From: Mucilaginibacter sp. dw_454
GTDB taxonomy: Bacteria; Bacteroidota; Bacteroidia; Sphingobacteriales; Sphingobacteriaceae
DNA length: 64,000 nucleotides
Direction of reading: 5' to 3'
Assembly: GCF_018449775.1 (NCBI RefSeq)
Contig: NZ_JAAVVB010000009.1
Span: 53,933-117,932 of the forward strand
The notes under the pieces are model-generated. The model made no database searches. It saw only the letters and a program-made list of their open reading frames with translations, and had not been told where the DNA came from. Made by a program: the position numbers and the translations under genes. This document shows, piece by piece, positions 16,233 through 25,075 of the stretch. Numbering within the stretch: position 1 is the first letter of the stretch; each line of letters starts with the position of its first letter.

Positions 16233-18533
16233 TTAATTCTGATAACCCGACATAGGCGGCTCGTCGCCTGCCTTAGTACCCCATGACATATTTGGCTTGG
16301 TACCCATGGTAAATTCAAGCGTAGCACCGTTCATGATATCATTTTGGGTGATATATGTTTTATTATAAGCTTTACCATTTAGCTTTACAGATTGGATATA
16401 GATGTTTTCTTTACCGGGATTTTTAACAGACATGCTGAAGGTTTTGCCGTTGGATAAAACCATCGACGCATTTTTCAATATCGGTGAGCCAATGGCATAA
16501 ATACCGTTGGCCGGATTTACCGGGTAAAAGCCCATCGAACTAAAAATATACCATGACGACATCTGGCCGCAATCTTCATTACCGGCATAGCCTGAAAATG
16601 AGTTATTATACAGCTCATTCAATACTTTTGAAACGTAAAATTGCGTTTTCCAAGGCTTGCCTGCATAGTCATACAAATAAGCAATATGGTGGCTAGGCTC
16701 ATTACCATGAGCATATTGGCCAATAAAACCTGAAGCATTGCCGTTAACGTCGCCGGGTTTGTTTTTTAGGGTGAAGAAGGTATCCAGTTTTGCGGTGAAT
16801 CCTTTTTCGCCGCCCATTAAATTGATCAGGTCGGGCACGTTTTGCGGCACGTACCAGCTGTATTGCCAGGCATTAGCCTCGGTGTATGGGCTGCCGCCGT
16901 TACCGCCATAATTCAACGGGTCGAATGGTGTTAACCACTTGCCGTCTTTATTACGGGCCTGGAAGAAACCTGTTTTTGGGTTATATAAGTTCTTGTAAAA
17001 AGTCGAACGCTTCATGAAATGCTCGTAGTCGGCAGTTTTGCCCAGCTTTTTAGCCAGTTGAGCAACACACCAATCGTCATAAGCCATTTCGACAGTGATA
17101 GATACCGATTGCGATTCCACATCCTCCGGAATATAGCCATACTTCTCCCAAGCCGTAAACGGAGAACCGGGGTGATCTGTAACCGACGAAGCCTTTACTG
17201 CTGCGTAAGCTTTCTCGGCATCAATACCGGGGATGCCTTTTAATATCGCATCAACAATAACCGGGATGGCGTGATTGCCAATCATACAATAATTCTCATC
17301 GTTCCATAATTGCCAGATAGGTAAGTAACCATAGCTTTCTTGTTGCCTGATCATGCTATTAATAAAGCCTGCACTTTTTTCCGGCTGGATAAAAGTATAT
17401 AGCGGATGCGCGGCGCGGTAAGTATCCCATAGTGAGAAGGTAGAATACTGCACTTTATCTGGCGCATTACGGATAGTCATATCCGTTGCCTGGTAGTCGC
17501 CGTTTACATCGGCAGTATTATTTGGCTGAGTAAACGCATGATACAAACCGGTATAAAAGATCTGCTTTTGCTCCAGCGTGCCTTCTACTTTAATTTTGCC
17601 CAGTTCTTTTTCCCACTCGTCGCCGCTTTGCTGGCTTACTTCGTCAAAACCCCAGCCCGGTACTTCTGCCGCCATATTCATGCGGGCGTTTTCAATACTT
17701 ACTGATGATAGTGCTACTTTTACCAAAACCTGTTCTTTATCTGCAGTGCTGAAATTTAAAGCCGCTTTTACCGCCGTGCCATTCAATAAATTAGTGGCAT
17801 GCGGTTTTTGGCCGCCGTTAGCCATTAATACACTGTCAAACGGTTTTGAAAATACGGCGTGGAAATATACTTTACGTAACCTTGCCCAGCCGGTAAGTAC
17901 CCGGTAACCTTCTATCGTATGGTTATCAATTACCTTTATTTCGCCGGCGATAACGCGGCATTCCCAGTAATTGCGTTTTTTATCGAGTGTATGGTCCATA
18001 TCAATCACGATATGGGCTTGCTTACTGGCCGGAAAGGTATAGCGATGCAGGCCTACATGCGATGTTGATGTTAATTCTGCGTTGATACCGTAATCTTGCA
18101 GCATTACCTGGTAATAGCCCGGGCGTGCGCTTTCCTGGTCGTGCGAAAATGCAGAGCGATAACCGCTTCTGGCAATTTTAGCATTTCCGGGATTCAGTTT
18201 TACATCGCCGGTTGTTGGTATCATTAAAACGTCAAACAGATCGGCCACGCCTGTACCGCTTAAATGCGTATGGCTAAAGCCGACGATAGTTTTATCATTA
18301 TGGTCATAGCCCGATGCCGGATCGTCCGGTGCGTCGCGGGTGTCCGGGCTTAGTTGCACGAAGGCGAATGGCCTGGTAGGCCCGGGAAAATTACTGCCTG
18401 AAAGGCTATTGGTATCCACGGCACCTGTACCTATAAAAGGGTTTACATATTGCACATAGCCCTTTTGTTTGGCGGTTTGCGCATAGATCAATGAGGATGA
18501 AAAGAGAAAGAAGAATATTAGCGATCGTTTCAT
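16233..18533 (-). CDS. Exported GH92 alpha-mannosidase
   Basis: Exo-acting calcium-dependent alpha-mannosidase family (GH92, mostly alpha-1,2 specific), used to trim mannose from N-glycans or mannans. The 766-residue product has a signal peptide (MKRSLIFFFLFSSSLIYAQ) and opens with YVQYVNPFIGTGAVDTNSLS and NFPGPTRPFAFVQLSPDTRD, typical of the N-terminal beta-sandwich. The (alpha/alpha)6 domain holds the family-diagnostic HGNEPSHHIAYLYDYAGKPW and GNEDCGQMSSWYIFSSMGFYP. A paralogue lies at 60277-62562. Its own terminator isolates it from the beta-lactamase downstream. Specificity (1,2; 1,3; 1,4) cannot be assigned by eye. Confidence 0.93.
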   Translation of the reverse strand: MKRSLIFFFLFSSSLIYAQTAKQKGYVQYVNPFIGTGAVDTNSLSGSNFPGPTRPFAFVQLSPDTRDAPDDPASGYDHNDKTIVGFSHTHLSGTGVADLFDVLMIPTTGDVKLNPGNAKIARSGYRSAFSHDQESARPGYYQVMLQDYGINAELTSTSHVGLHRYTFPASKQAHIVIDMDHTLDKKRNYWECRVIAGEIKVIDNHTIEGYRVLTGWARLRKVYFHAVFSKPFDSVLMANGGQKPHATNLLNGTAVKAALNFSTADKEQVLVKVALSSVSIENARMNMAAEVPGWGFDEVSQQSGDEWEKELGKIKVEGTLEQKQIFYTGLYHAFTQPNNTADVNGDYQATDMTIRNAPDKVQYSTFSLWDTYRAAHPLYTFIQPEKSAGFINSMIRQQESYGYLPIWQLWNDENYCMIGNHAIPVIVDAILKGIPGIDAEKAYAAVKASSVTDHPGSPFTAWEKYGYIPEDVESQSVSITVEMAYDDWCVAQLAKKLGKTADYEHFMKRSTFYKNLYNPKTGFFQARNKDGKWLTPFDPLNYGGNGGSPYTEANAWQYSWYVPQNVPDLINLMGGEKGFTAKLDTFFTLKNKPGDVNGNASGFIGQYAHGNEPSHHIAYLYDYAGKPWKTQFYVSKVLNELYNNSFSGYAGNEDCGQMSSWYIFSSMGFYPVNPANGIYAIGSPILKNASMVLSNGKTFSMSVKNPGKENIYIQSVKLNGKAYNKTYITQNDIMNGATLEFTMGTKPNMSWGTKAGDEPPMSGYQN

Positions 18534-18713
18534 TGCTTAGTTTTAATTAATACCGCAATTTACGCTAAGCAAAGTAGGTTTTATAGCCAGATAAGTAATT
18601 ATTTTATTGCCAAATATAATTTGCTTGCGGCTATATGCCACATGTTTATTTGGATATACCCGAACATTGCGGCAAATAAAAAGTTATATTGAATCATTAA
18701 AGATCTATCCACC

Positions 18714-19274
18714 ATGACCATCAAACCATACCTACACAGATTTTTATTGATTTTTGCTTTTACTACGATAGCTATTTCGCCGCTGTTTGCCCAGCAGGGG
18801 CTACGGATCATCATTTTGCGCCATGCAGAAAAACCAAATCAGGGGGACAATCTTTCTTGCGCTGGTTTCGACCGGGCCCTGAAACTGCCCGCAGTTATCA
18901 AAGCTAAATTTGGTGTGCCTGATTACCTGTATGTGCCTGCACCATCAACGGGCAAGGTTACCAAAAGCCTGCGGATGACAGAGACTATATCGCCACTAGC
19001 TATAAAATATAACCTGGCTATCAATACCAATTATGATACCGATGAAACCGCGCAACTGGCGGCTAATATTCTGAAAAAGACAGGCACCGTGCTGGTGGTT
19101 TGGGAGCACGATAACATTTCAGGTATCATCAAAGCGCTTGATGTGGATACCAAAAAACTAAAATGGAAAGGCGACGATTTTGACAGTTTATGGATAGTGA
19201 CCATCAAAGGCAATCAACGGACGCTGACCAAAGACGTTCAGAATATCCACCCTTCGGGGAATTGCGCGTTTTAA
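18714..19274 (+). CDS. Exported histidine-phosphatase-superfamily protein
   Basis: Probably a secreted member of the histidine phosphatase (phosphoglycerate mutase-like) superfamily. A signal peptide (LIFAFTTIAISPLFAQQ) is followed by LRIIILRHAEKPNQGDNLSC, with RHAE as the phospho-His motif (RHGE in classic members). The VWEHDNISGII stretch supplies the second His (H/EH motif). The 186-residue length is short but similar to other RHAEKP-type proteins. Substrate unknown. It stands alone, divergent from the GH92 gene and convergent with a small hypothetical gene. Confidence 0.75.
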   Translation: MTIKPYLHRFLLIFAFTTIAISPLFAQQGLRIIILRHAEKPNQGDNLSCAGFDRALKLPAVIKAKFGVPDYLYVPAPSTGKVTKSLRMTETISPLAIKYNLAINTNYDTDETAQLAANILKKTGTVLVVWEHDNISGIIKALDVDTKKLKWKGDDFDSLWIVTIKGNQRTLTKDVQNIHPSGNCAF

Positions 19275-19280
19275 CGCCAG

Positions 19281-19694
19281 CTAATATTTAGGGCTTGCAA
19301 TCCACTTTTCAAGAAAAGCACGTTGTTCTTCTATAGAACAAACTATTTCTATTGGGGCGGGATCAAATATTTCCACCAATTGGTCCAGCGAAGCTTTTTT
19401 GTTGAGTTCGAGCGAATAAGCCTTAAGTCCAAAACTCATATCCCGTGCCATTCCTGATGCATGGACATTCTTTGCGGCGCCCTGGCATAATATAAAAAGT
19501 TGCTTTTCTTCGAGAAGTTGTCGGAGTTTGGTAAAAGAATCCAAAAGATCATATCCCTCTATCTTATAAAAGTTAATCTCTTCCGACAGTAGTTCAATGT
19601 TTGCTATATACCCATCTCCGGAGGCTATTAGACGCGCCTCAAAAGTTAATTCTGCTTTATCAGATATCGTTACTTGTTTGTCAACTGTTGTCAT
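19281..19694 (-). CDS. Conserved-looking hypothetical protein downstream of AraC regulator
   Basis: A soluble protein of 137 residues from the ATG at 19692-19694 (MTTVDKQVTISDKAEL). A TTG-initiated version at 19751 would overlap the AraC-type stop codon. No signal peptide or membrane segment. The middle part (DLLDSFTKLRQLLEEKQLFILCQGAAKNVHASGMARDM) is helical with a Cys-Gln-Gly-Ala turn, and the C-terminus carries an IEEQRAFLEKW helix. I recognise no named family. Location directly after the AraC-type gene suggests co-transcription. Confidence 0.6.
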   Translation of the reverse strand: MTTVDKQVTISDKAELTFEARLIASGDGYIANIELLSEEINFYKIEGYDLLDSFTKLRQLLEEKQLFILCQGAAKNVHASGMARDMSFGLKAYSLELNKKASLDQLVEIFDPAPIEIVCSIEEQRAFLEKWIASPKY

Positions 19695-19747
19695 TTGGTT
19701 GCGATCTGTATTTATCGCGGTACTAATATTGAGAAAATTAATGTTTC

Positions 19748-20638
19748 TCAATTCATCAACTGCTTTTTAAATTGATTAGGGCTGATACCCGTTTCCTTTT
19801 TAAAGAGCCTTGAAAAATAAGGCAGGTTTTCAAAGCCAAGCTCATACGCTATTTCAGAAACATTCTGATCGTTTTGCATCAGGCGGTTCTTGGCCTCGCT
19901 TACCAGGTAAATGTGTATCAGTTCCATGGCAGTTTTGCCGGTTTCCTGTTTTAGTAAATCACTCAAATAGCGGGACGATAGATTAAGTTGCGACGCTAAT
20001 GCGGCAACCGTAGGCAATCCCTGGGTAACCAGTAGTCCTTTTTTGAAATAGGCGGCCAGCGCATCATTAAATTTCGACACGGTTTTGCCAGAAAGATCGG
20101 CCCGGTTAATAAACTGACGCTTGTAAAAGCGCTGCGAGTATTTCAGCATCGAATCAATATGCGCCAAAATAATGTCGCGACTGTATTCATCAGTATTGCT
20201 TCGGTATTCGGCATCTATCTTAAAGAAAAGGTCCCACACTATTTCTTCTTCTTTGGGCGATAAGTGCAGCGCCTCGTTAGCCTCGTAATCAAAAAAGGCA
20301 TATTTGGCCATTTCATTATGCAGCGCATGGCCATTCAGAAAATCTTCATGAATAAATATGATGAAGGCGTCCTCTTCAAATTCCACACTTTGAAACTCGA
20401 TGATCTGTCGCGGCTTTACAAATATCATGCTCCCGTTATCATGGTCGTATTTAGTGCGCCCGTACATGACCATGCCCGACTTCAGTTTTTTAAACCCGAT
20501 CATGTAAAAATCAGAGGTAAACTCCCTGCCCCCCAACATACAGGTTTTGGTACACCGGTAAACGCTGAACAAAGGATTCTCCGGCATGGGGAAACCACTG
20601 AAACGGTGCATGTCGGCTAAATTTTTAAAGTGCTGCAT
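19748..20638 (-). CDS. AraC family transcriptional regulator
   Basis: Transcription regulator with an N-terminal cupin-like sensor (about residues 1-170) and a C-terminal double helix-turn-helix. The C-terminal part reads GLPTVAALASQLNLSSRYLS, KQETGKTAMELIHIYLV and VSEIAYELGFENLPYFSRLF, ending in the AraC signature FKKETGISPNQFKKQ. The ATG at 20636-20638 is favoured over a GTG at 20665. Next upstream on the same strand is an SDR gene (gap about 66 bp), so the pair SDR-AraC may be co-expressed; in many bacteria such AraC proteins control a nearby SDR. Target and ligand unknown. Confidence 0.9.
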   Translation of the reverse strand: MQHFKNLADMHRFSGFPMPENPLFSVYRCTKTCMLGGREFTSDFYMIGFKKLKSGMVMYGRTKYDHDNGSMIFVKPRQIIEFQSVEFEEDAFIIFIHEDFLNGHALHNEMAKYAFFDYEANEALHLSPKEEEIVWDLFFKIDAEYRSNTDEYSRDIILAHIDSMLKYSQRFYKRQFINRADLSGKTVSKFNDALAAYFKKGLLVTQGLPTVAALASQLNLSSRYLSDLLKQETGKTAMELIHIYLVSEAKNRLMQNDQNVSEIAYELGFENLPYFSRLFKKETGISPNQFKKQLMN

Positions 20639-20704
20639 AATTATACAAAGTAAAATGATCTGCACTGTATTTAAGTGCAGATCATGTCATTATAATACCA
20701 TTTG

Positions 20705-21523
20705 TTATTTGCCGTGCGCTGCTGCCGATACGTCAGCCCAATCATTCCACTCATTAAAGCGGTTTTCATAGTTTGGTTTAATCCATGGGTAAGCATATTT
20801 ACCAAGTAATAAACGCAACGGAGGATTTTCACTATCGATCAATTTTAATGCAGCTTCGGTTGTTGCTTCAGGGACACCCCACATATCGTCTGGTCTGCCT
20901 GTTGCAGAAGCTGCTTTTAGTGCATCATATTCTGGCATCGCCACGGACTGTGCCGCAGAAGCGCCAGACCAATCGGTTGCAAATCCGTTTGGCTCTATCA
21001 GGGTAACGTTAATGCCAAAGCCTTTCACCTCGGTAGCTAACGTCTCGCTTAAACCTTCTACCGCAAATTTAGACGCATTATACAAGCCCAACATAGGTAT
21101 AGTAATTAGTCCTAAAACGCTTGAAAGCTGGATGATGTGTCCATGTCCCTGTTCGCGCATAACCGGTATGATAGCTTGTGTAAGCCATAGCAAACCAAAG
21201 AAATTAGTTTCCATTTGTTCGCGGGCTTCTTTCTCGGTATTTTCTTCTATCGCCCCGAATAAACCGTAACCCGCATTGTTAATCAGTACATCAATACTGC
21301 CAAAATGCTCTTTTGCTTTTGCAACCGCTGCAAAGCCGGCTTCACGGTTGTTAACGTCTAACTGTAAGGCCAAAATGTTGTCGCCATATTTGCTTACCAA
21401 ATCGTCGAGTGAACTTAAGTCACGCGCTGTTGCTACTACTTTATCGCCGCGCTGTAATAATGCCTCGGCCCATAATTTACCGAAGCCACGTGAGGCGCCG
21501 GTAATAAAAATTGTTTTTGCCAT
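20705..21523 (-). CDS. Short-chain dehydrogenase/reductase
   Basis: Classical SDR oxidoreductase. From the ATG at 21521-21523 the product is 272 residues, beginning AKTIFITGASRGFGKLWAEA (Rossmann motif TGASRGFG). NNAGYGLFG follows at about residue 85, the catalytic Ser in QLSSVLG and YNASKFAV (Tyr-x-x-x-Lys). The TLIEPNGFATDW region matches the SDR group that includes retinol- and ketoacyl-type reductases of the oxidoreductase SDR5 kind. An extended frame to 21604 was rejected because it adds a Cys/Ser-rich stretch before the Rossmann motif. Substrate unknown; it precedes an AraC regulator. Confidence 0.88.
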   Translation of the reverse strand: MAKTIFITGASRGFGKLWAEALLQRGDKVVATARDLSSLDDLVSKYGDNILALQLDVNNREAGFAAVAKAKEHFGSIDVLINNAGYGLFGAIEENTEKEAREQMETNFFGLLWLTQAIIPVMREQGHGHIIQLSSVLGLITIPMLGLYNASKFAVEGLSETLATEVKGFGINVTLIEPNGFATDWSGASAAQSVAMPEYDALKAASATGRPDDMWGVPEATTEAALKLIDSENPPLRLLLGKYAYPWIKPNYENRFNEWNDWADVSAAAHGK

Positions 21524-21718
21524 TGTTTTAATGTTTTTTGTTGAGACAAAGTTAGTGGGCTGGCATGAGCCAGATTTATACAGAAGTAGGGAACACTGAT
21601 ACATTTTTACCTGATGGTGAAGGCTCCCGTCAGGAAAGCGTTACACAGACAAGGTTTGTATTGAGGTAGGAGGACGTTATATTTGTTTATAATTAACTAA
21701 TCACATTTAACCCATTAC

Positions 21719-23104
21719 ATGAAATCTAATCCGACTAAACAATATTGTGTGGCGCTATGTATAGGCGTACTGCTGCTGGTATGCAATCTACCCTCATTCT
21801 CACAAACGGTAAGCGATGCCGACAGGCACGAAATAGTTACCAAGCTTGCCGACAGACTGGTAGAGGTATACCCATTCCCCGAAATAAGCGCGAAATACAA
21901 AGAGGACCTGCTTAAAAATGAGGCCGACGGCCACTATAATAATTTGACGGAAGAAGAGCTTGCCGCGAAGCTTACCGCCGATATGCGCAAAACCCATAAA
22001 GATGTGCACCTGCGCGTTAGCCGCAACGAGGCATCTTATAAAAGTATGACCGAGCCGCGCGAAAGAAGAAGTATCAGGGCAACAGCAGAGGATAACTCGA
22101 ACGAAAGAGCCAACTACGGATTTAAAAGAGTAGAGATAGATGGTGCCACTTCAACTGCTTATGTAGAAATACCCGGCCCATTCCTGGGTTCGCAAGAAGC
22201 ATTTGATATGGCGGCGGCAAGCATGAATATGTGCGCTTATAGTAAATACGTCATTCTTGACGTTCGGCACAACCCGGGCGGTACAGGGCAAATGGGTCGT
22301 TTCCTGGCATCGTATTTTTATCCTACGGGACGTGAGCAATTTTACCTGAACGGATTTTATAAGGATCGTAAACAAGACGAGCAGGAGTGGACCTATTCTT
22401 ACGTACCCGGCAGGCACATGCCCGACGCCAAGGTTTATATCCTAACCGGCCGAGGCACCGGTTCTGCCTCTGAAGGTTTTGCTTACGCGATGCAGCAGCT
22501 AAAACGCGCCACCATAGTAGGCGATACCAGTGCAGGCGCCGGCATTGCGGGCAGCAATGTGGCACTAAAAGACAATTTGGTGGCATTTGTGCCACTTAAA
22601 ATGGTTGTGGGTCCGCATGATAATACAGGTTGGGAGGGCGTTGGTGTAGTGCCCAATGTAGAAATTGGCAAAGACGACGCTCTTGCAGCAACGCATAAAT
22701 TAATATTGAAGGATATCCTTGAAAATTCAACTGATACTGTACAAAAAGCGGCCGCGCAATGGATGATCGACGATGGCAATATCCCGGCAAATGCCGCCGT
22801 CAACATGAAAAGTAAATACGGCGACCTGGTTGGTAAATACACCAGTAATATTACCATTACCTATGTTAAGGGCGATTTGTTATGGAACCGAACCGAACCC
22901 GGCAAGCCGGTTGAAAGCTATGTGATGAAAGAAGTTAAACCCGACGTACTGGTAATTACCGGCTTAAACGCCAATATTGGCCCTAATGCCTCTCGTGTTT
23001 ATATCCATCGCGACGCGGCCGGTAAAATGGAAAGCCTAACCCGCAAAACACTTTTAGGAAACGGTATTATATCTGCGGCGGGGCAGCCACTTAAAAAGGT
23101 ATAG
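21719..23104 (+). CDS. Exported S41-family peptidase-like protein
   Basis: A 461-residue exported protein with a C-terminal-processing-peptidase (S41) fold. The signal peptide ends near SFSQ. An N-terminal helical domain (about 30-110, EIVTKLADRLVEVYPFPEIS) is followed by the S41 core: VILDVRHNPGGTGQMGRFLA and AKVYILTGRGTGSASEGFAYAMQQLKRATIVGDTSAGAG, with Ser of TGSASEGF at the nucleophile position. No PDZ domain is seen, unlike CtpA-type proteases, which fits the interphotoreceptor-retinoid-binding-protein-like subgroup. A C-terminal extension (KYTSNITITYVKGDLL...) has the look of a beta-rich domain found after such cores. Function unknown; terminator follows. Confidence 0.82.
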   Translation: MKSNPTKQYCVALCIGVLLLVCNLPSFSQTVSDADRHEIVTKLADRLVEVYPFPEISAKYKEDLLKNEADGHYNNLTEEELAAKLTADMRKTHKDVHLRVSRNEASYKSMTEPRERRSIRATAEDNSNERANYGFKRVEIDGATSTAYVEIPGPFLGSQEAFDMAAASMNMCAYSKYVILDVRHNPGGTGQMGRFLASYFYPTGREQFYLNGFYKDRKQDEQEWTYSYVPGRHMPDAKVYILTGRGTGSASEGFAYAMQQLKRATIVGDTSAGAGIAGSNVALKDNLVAFVPLKMVVGPHDNTGWEGVGVVPNVEIGKDDALAATHKLILKDILENSTDTVQKAAAQWMIDDGNIPANAAVNMKSKYGDLVGKYTSNITITYVKGDLLWNRTEPGKPVESYVMKEVKPDVLVITGLNANIGPNASRVYIHRDAAGKMESLTRKTLLGNGIISAAGQPLKKV

Positions 23105-23142
23105 ATAGCTTTCCAGTATTTGTATTGTAGCTATTAATTTAT

Positions 23143-23177
23143 AAAGCCTCCAATCGAAAGATTTGGGGCTTTTTTTT
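23143..23177. terminator. Bidirectional terminator after S41 gene
   Basis: AAGCCTCCAATC and GATTTGGGGCTT pair around GAAA and are flanked by A and T runs. It lies between the convergent S41 and metallophosphoesterase genes and can serve both. Confidence 0.85.
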
Positions 23178-23200
23178 AGCTAAAAACGGCTATGGATTTA

Positions 23201-24130
23201 TTAATGTGAAGCGCTGTTTATAGAAAAAGAAAATCCATCCTGAAATCTGGAAAAATCTGATTTTAATTCTCGGGAGGTTACCTGTAAGGTGTTTCCCAGG
23301 CGGCTGATTTTAAGATAATGAAATGCGGGTTTATAATCGGCAGAAAGGTCATGCATGAGGTCGTTATTAGCCCTCAATGGTTGATGTAGTCCTCCGCCGC
23401 CCCCGATCACCAAAAAGTCTTTGCCCTTTACCTTAAATCGTTCGTAATTATGCGAGTGCCCCGAAGCGAATAACACACATTTGGCAGCGTGCTGAAAAGG
23501 CTCAACAAAATGTTGCTGGACCAAAACAGACGGATTTACGATCGTGCTATTGGTATAAGGTGAATGATGACACCCGACGATAATCAATTTCACAGCCGGA
23601 TCTTTGTCTAACGCAGTAAGCTCTTGTTTATACCAGCTGTCTTGCGCTGTAATTTCAACGCTGTTCATGGTCGCAAAATTTGAGTTGAGCAATACCACAG
23701 CCACAGAATCTACTATCTCTGCGTAACCTGCGGGCTTATATAAAGGAAAGCGACGGAGAAAATTTTGGGTGCCTTTGGCCGCATTAAACATCACTTCATG
23801 GTTGCCTAGTGTCGCAAATACCGGTATCGAATCTTTACGCAGTTGCGTGATATATTTGTCTATATTACTCCAGGCAGCTTTGCTTTTACCTAATGAAACA
23901 ACGTCGCCCAATATGAATAAAGCAGCCGGGCGCAGCGTATCTACATCTTTAAAGATCATTTTAGTAGCCTGCAGGTTGTGGTCTTGTTTCAAGAACAATT
24001 TCTCAATCCACATGGGTTCCTGGGTATCGCTGGCAAACGCAATCACCGGCGATTTAGTTTGTGCCGTGGCTACAAACGATAGGGCAAGTCCAACCGTTAT
24101 AAATATTAATTTGCTAAATGCACAGCGCAT
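23201..24130 (-). CDS. Exported metallophosphoesterase
   Basis: Calcineurin-like/purple-acid-phosphatase-type metallophosphoesterase, exported (signal peptide up to FVATAQTK). The five metal-site blocks are present in order: FASDTQEP (block I, Asp), FILGDVVSLGKS (GD), ATLGNHEVMF (GNHE), IIVGCHHSPY (H) and FASGHSHNYERF (GHxH). The 309-residue length fits small secreted phosphoesterases. It is on the same strand 48 bp after the SGNH-like gene of the acylation cassette, so it could be a last gene of that operon, though the larger gap leaves this open. The substrate may be a phosphomonoester or diester. Confidence 0.87.
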   Translation of the reverse strand: MRCAFSKLIFITVGLALSFVATAQTKSPVIAFASDTQEPMWIEKLFLKQDHNLQATKMIFKDVDTLRPAALFILGDVVSLGKSKAAWSNIDKYITQLRKDSIPVFATLGNHEVMFNAAKGTQNFLRRFPLYKPAGYAEIVDSVAVVLLNSNFATMNSVEITAQDSWYKQELTALDKDPAVKLIIVGCHHSPYTNSTIVNPSVLVQQHFVEPFQHAAKCVLFASGHSHNYERFKVKGKDFLVIGGGGGLHQPLRANNDLMHDLSADYKPAFHYLKISRLGNTLQVTSRELKSDFSRFQDGFSFSINSASH

Positions 24131-24178
24131 TTATTTAAACGGTTATCAACTAAATTAATTGCCTGATAGTATATTGTA

Positions 24179-25072
24179 TTAACGGACAATCCCTTTCAAT
24201 CCACGTACAACCATTGCTGAAAATATCGTAGCGCCCTTATGGTTCAGGTGATAGTTGTCAGCAAAAAGGCTGTCTGTAAAAACTGACGGATTGTAGTAAT
24301 TGAGGTAAGTGCCGCTATGCCGTGTAACTATGTCGCTGCAGCGTGCGAAATGCTGCTGATAATGCTGTTTGGTTGCCGCATCAATTTCTGATTGACGGAT
24401 AGGCGTCTCTATAAATATTAATTTGATATTGTTTAGCGCCAGCATACCGGCCAGGCTGTCAAGCGAGCGGTACGCAGCAGGCGTGTACACCGTAGGGAAA
24501 GGTAATTTTATATGAAGATCATTGCGGGGATCTACTTTTATTTGTGCCCCGCCCCAGGCATCAAAAACAATAGGATAGGCATCTTTTTTAGTTCTGATGA
24601 TATGCCTTATCGAGCTAAAATTCTTAAAATAAAATAGTTCGGGCATATGCCGACGCATGAACAGAGGGGCATCGGCAAAATTATGATAGGAAGCATTAGG
24701 TGATCGACTAAAATCTCCAACGGAAGAGCAGATTATTACGTAATGCGGCCGGTATTGAGGAATGAAAGCACCCAGCAATAACTTAATATCGCCCATTTGC
24801 AAACCCCACGACGCCAAATTGTAATAAGAGCGATGAAAGGTGTTAACCATTAACTGTGAATTGAGCTGATAAAACGTCATAGAAGAACCTACAGCCAGTA
24901 AATCTATTTGCCCCATTTGTTTTTTCTGTGCTATCATCATCTTGGTATCAAACATGCTGGAACTGGTAATCACCGGCAAATAATCGAGTTTAAAAAGCAC
25001 CCAAAACGGTATTACAATTCCCGCTAATAGCAACCCTGTTTGAAGTATGAATTTTTTTACGCTACGTTTCAT
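24179..25072 (-). CDS. SGNH/GDSL-like membrane-anchored protein, partner of MBOAT
   Basis: A 297-residue protein with one N-terminal membrane segment (about 8-28) and an extracytoplasmic SGNH-like domain. Block I is LLAVGSSMTFYQL (Ser63 or Ser64 as candidate nucleophile), block V is the C-terminal FADNYHLNHKGA (Asp272 and His275). Such proteins work with MBOAT acyltransferases: DltD with DltB, AlgJ/AlgX with AlgI, PatB with PatA. Known partners transfer or finalise the acyl group on the outer face. It starts 3 bp after the MBOAT stop. The target polymer is not known, and blocks II and III are not obvious, so catalytic competence is unproven. Confidence 0.75.
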   Translation of the reverse strand: MKRSVKKFILQTGLLLAGIVIPFWVLFKLDYLPVITSSSMFDTKMMIAQKKQMGQIDLLAVGSSMTFYQLNSQLMVNTFHRSYYNLASWGLQMGDIKLLLGAFIPQYRPHYVIICSSVGDFSRSPNASYHNFADAPLFMRRHMPELFYFKNFSSIRHIIRTKKDAYPIVFDAWGGAQIKVDPRNDLHIKLPFPTVYTPAAYRSLDSLAGMLALNNIKLIFIETPIRQSEIDAATKQHYQQHFARCSDIVTRHSGTYLNYYNPSVFTDSLFADNYHLNHKGATIFSAMVVRGLKGIVR

Positions 25073-25075
25073 TTG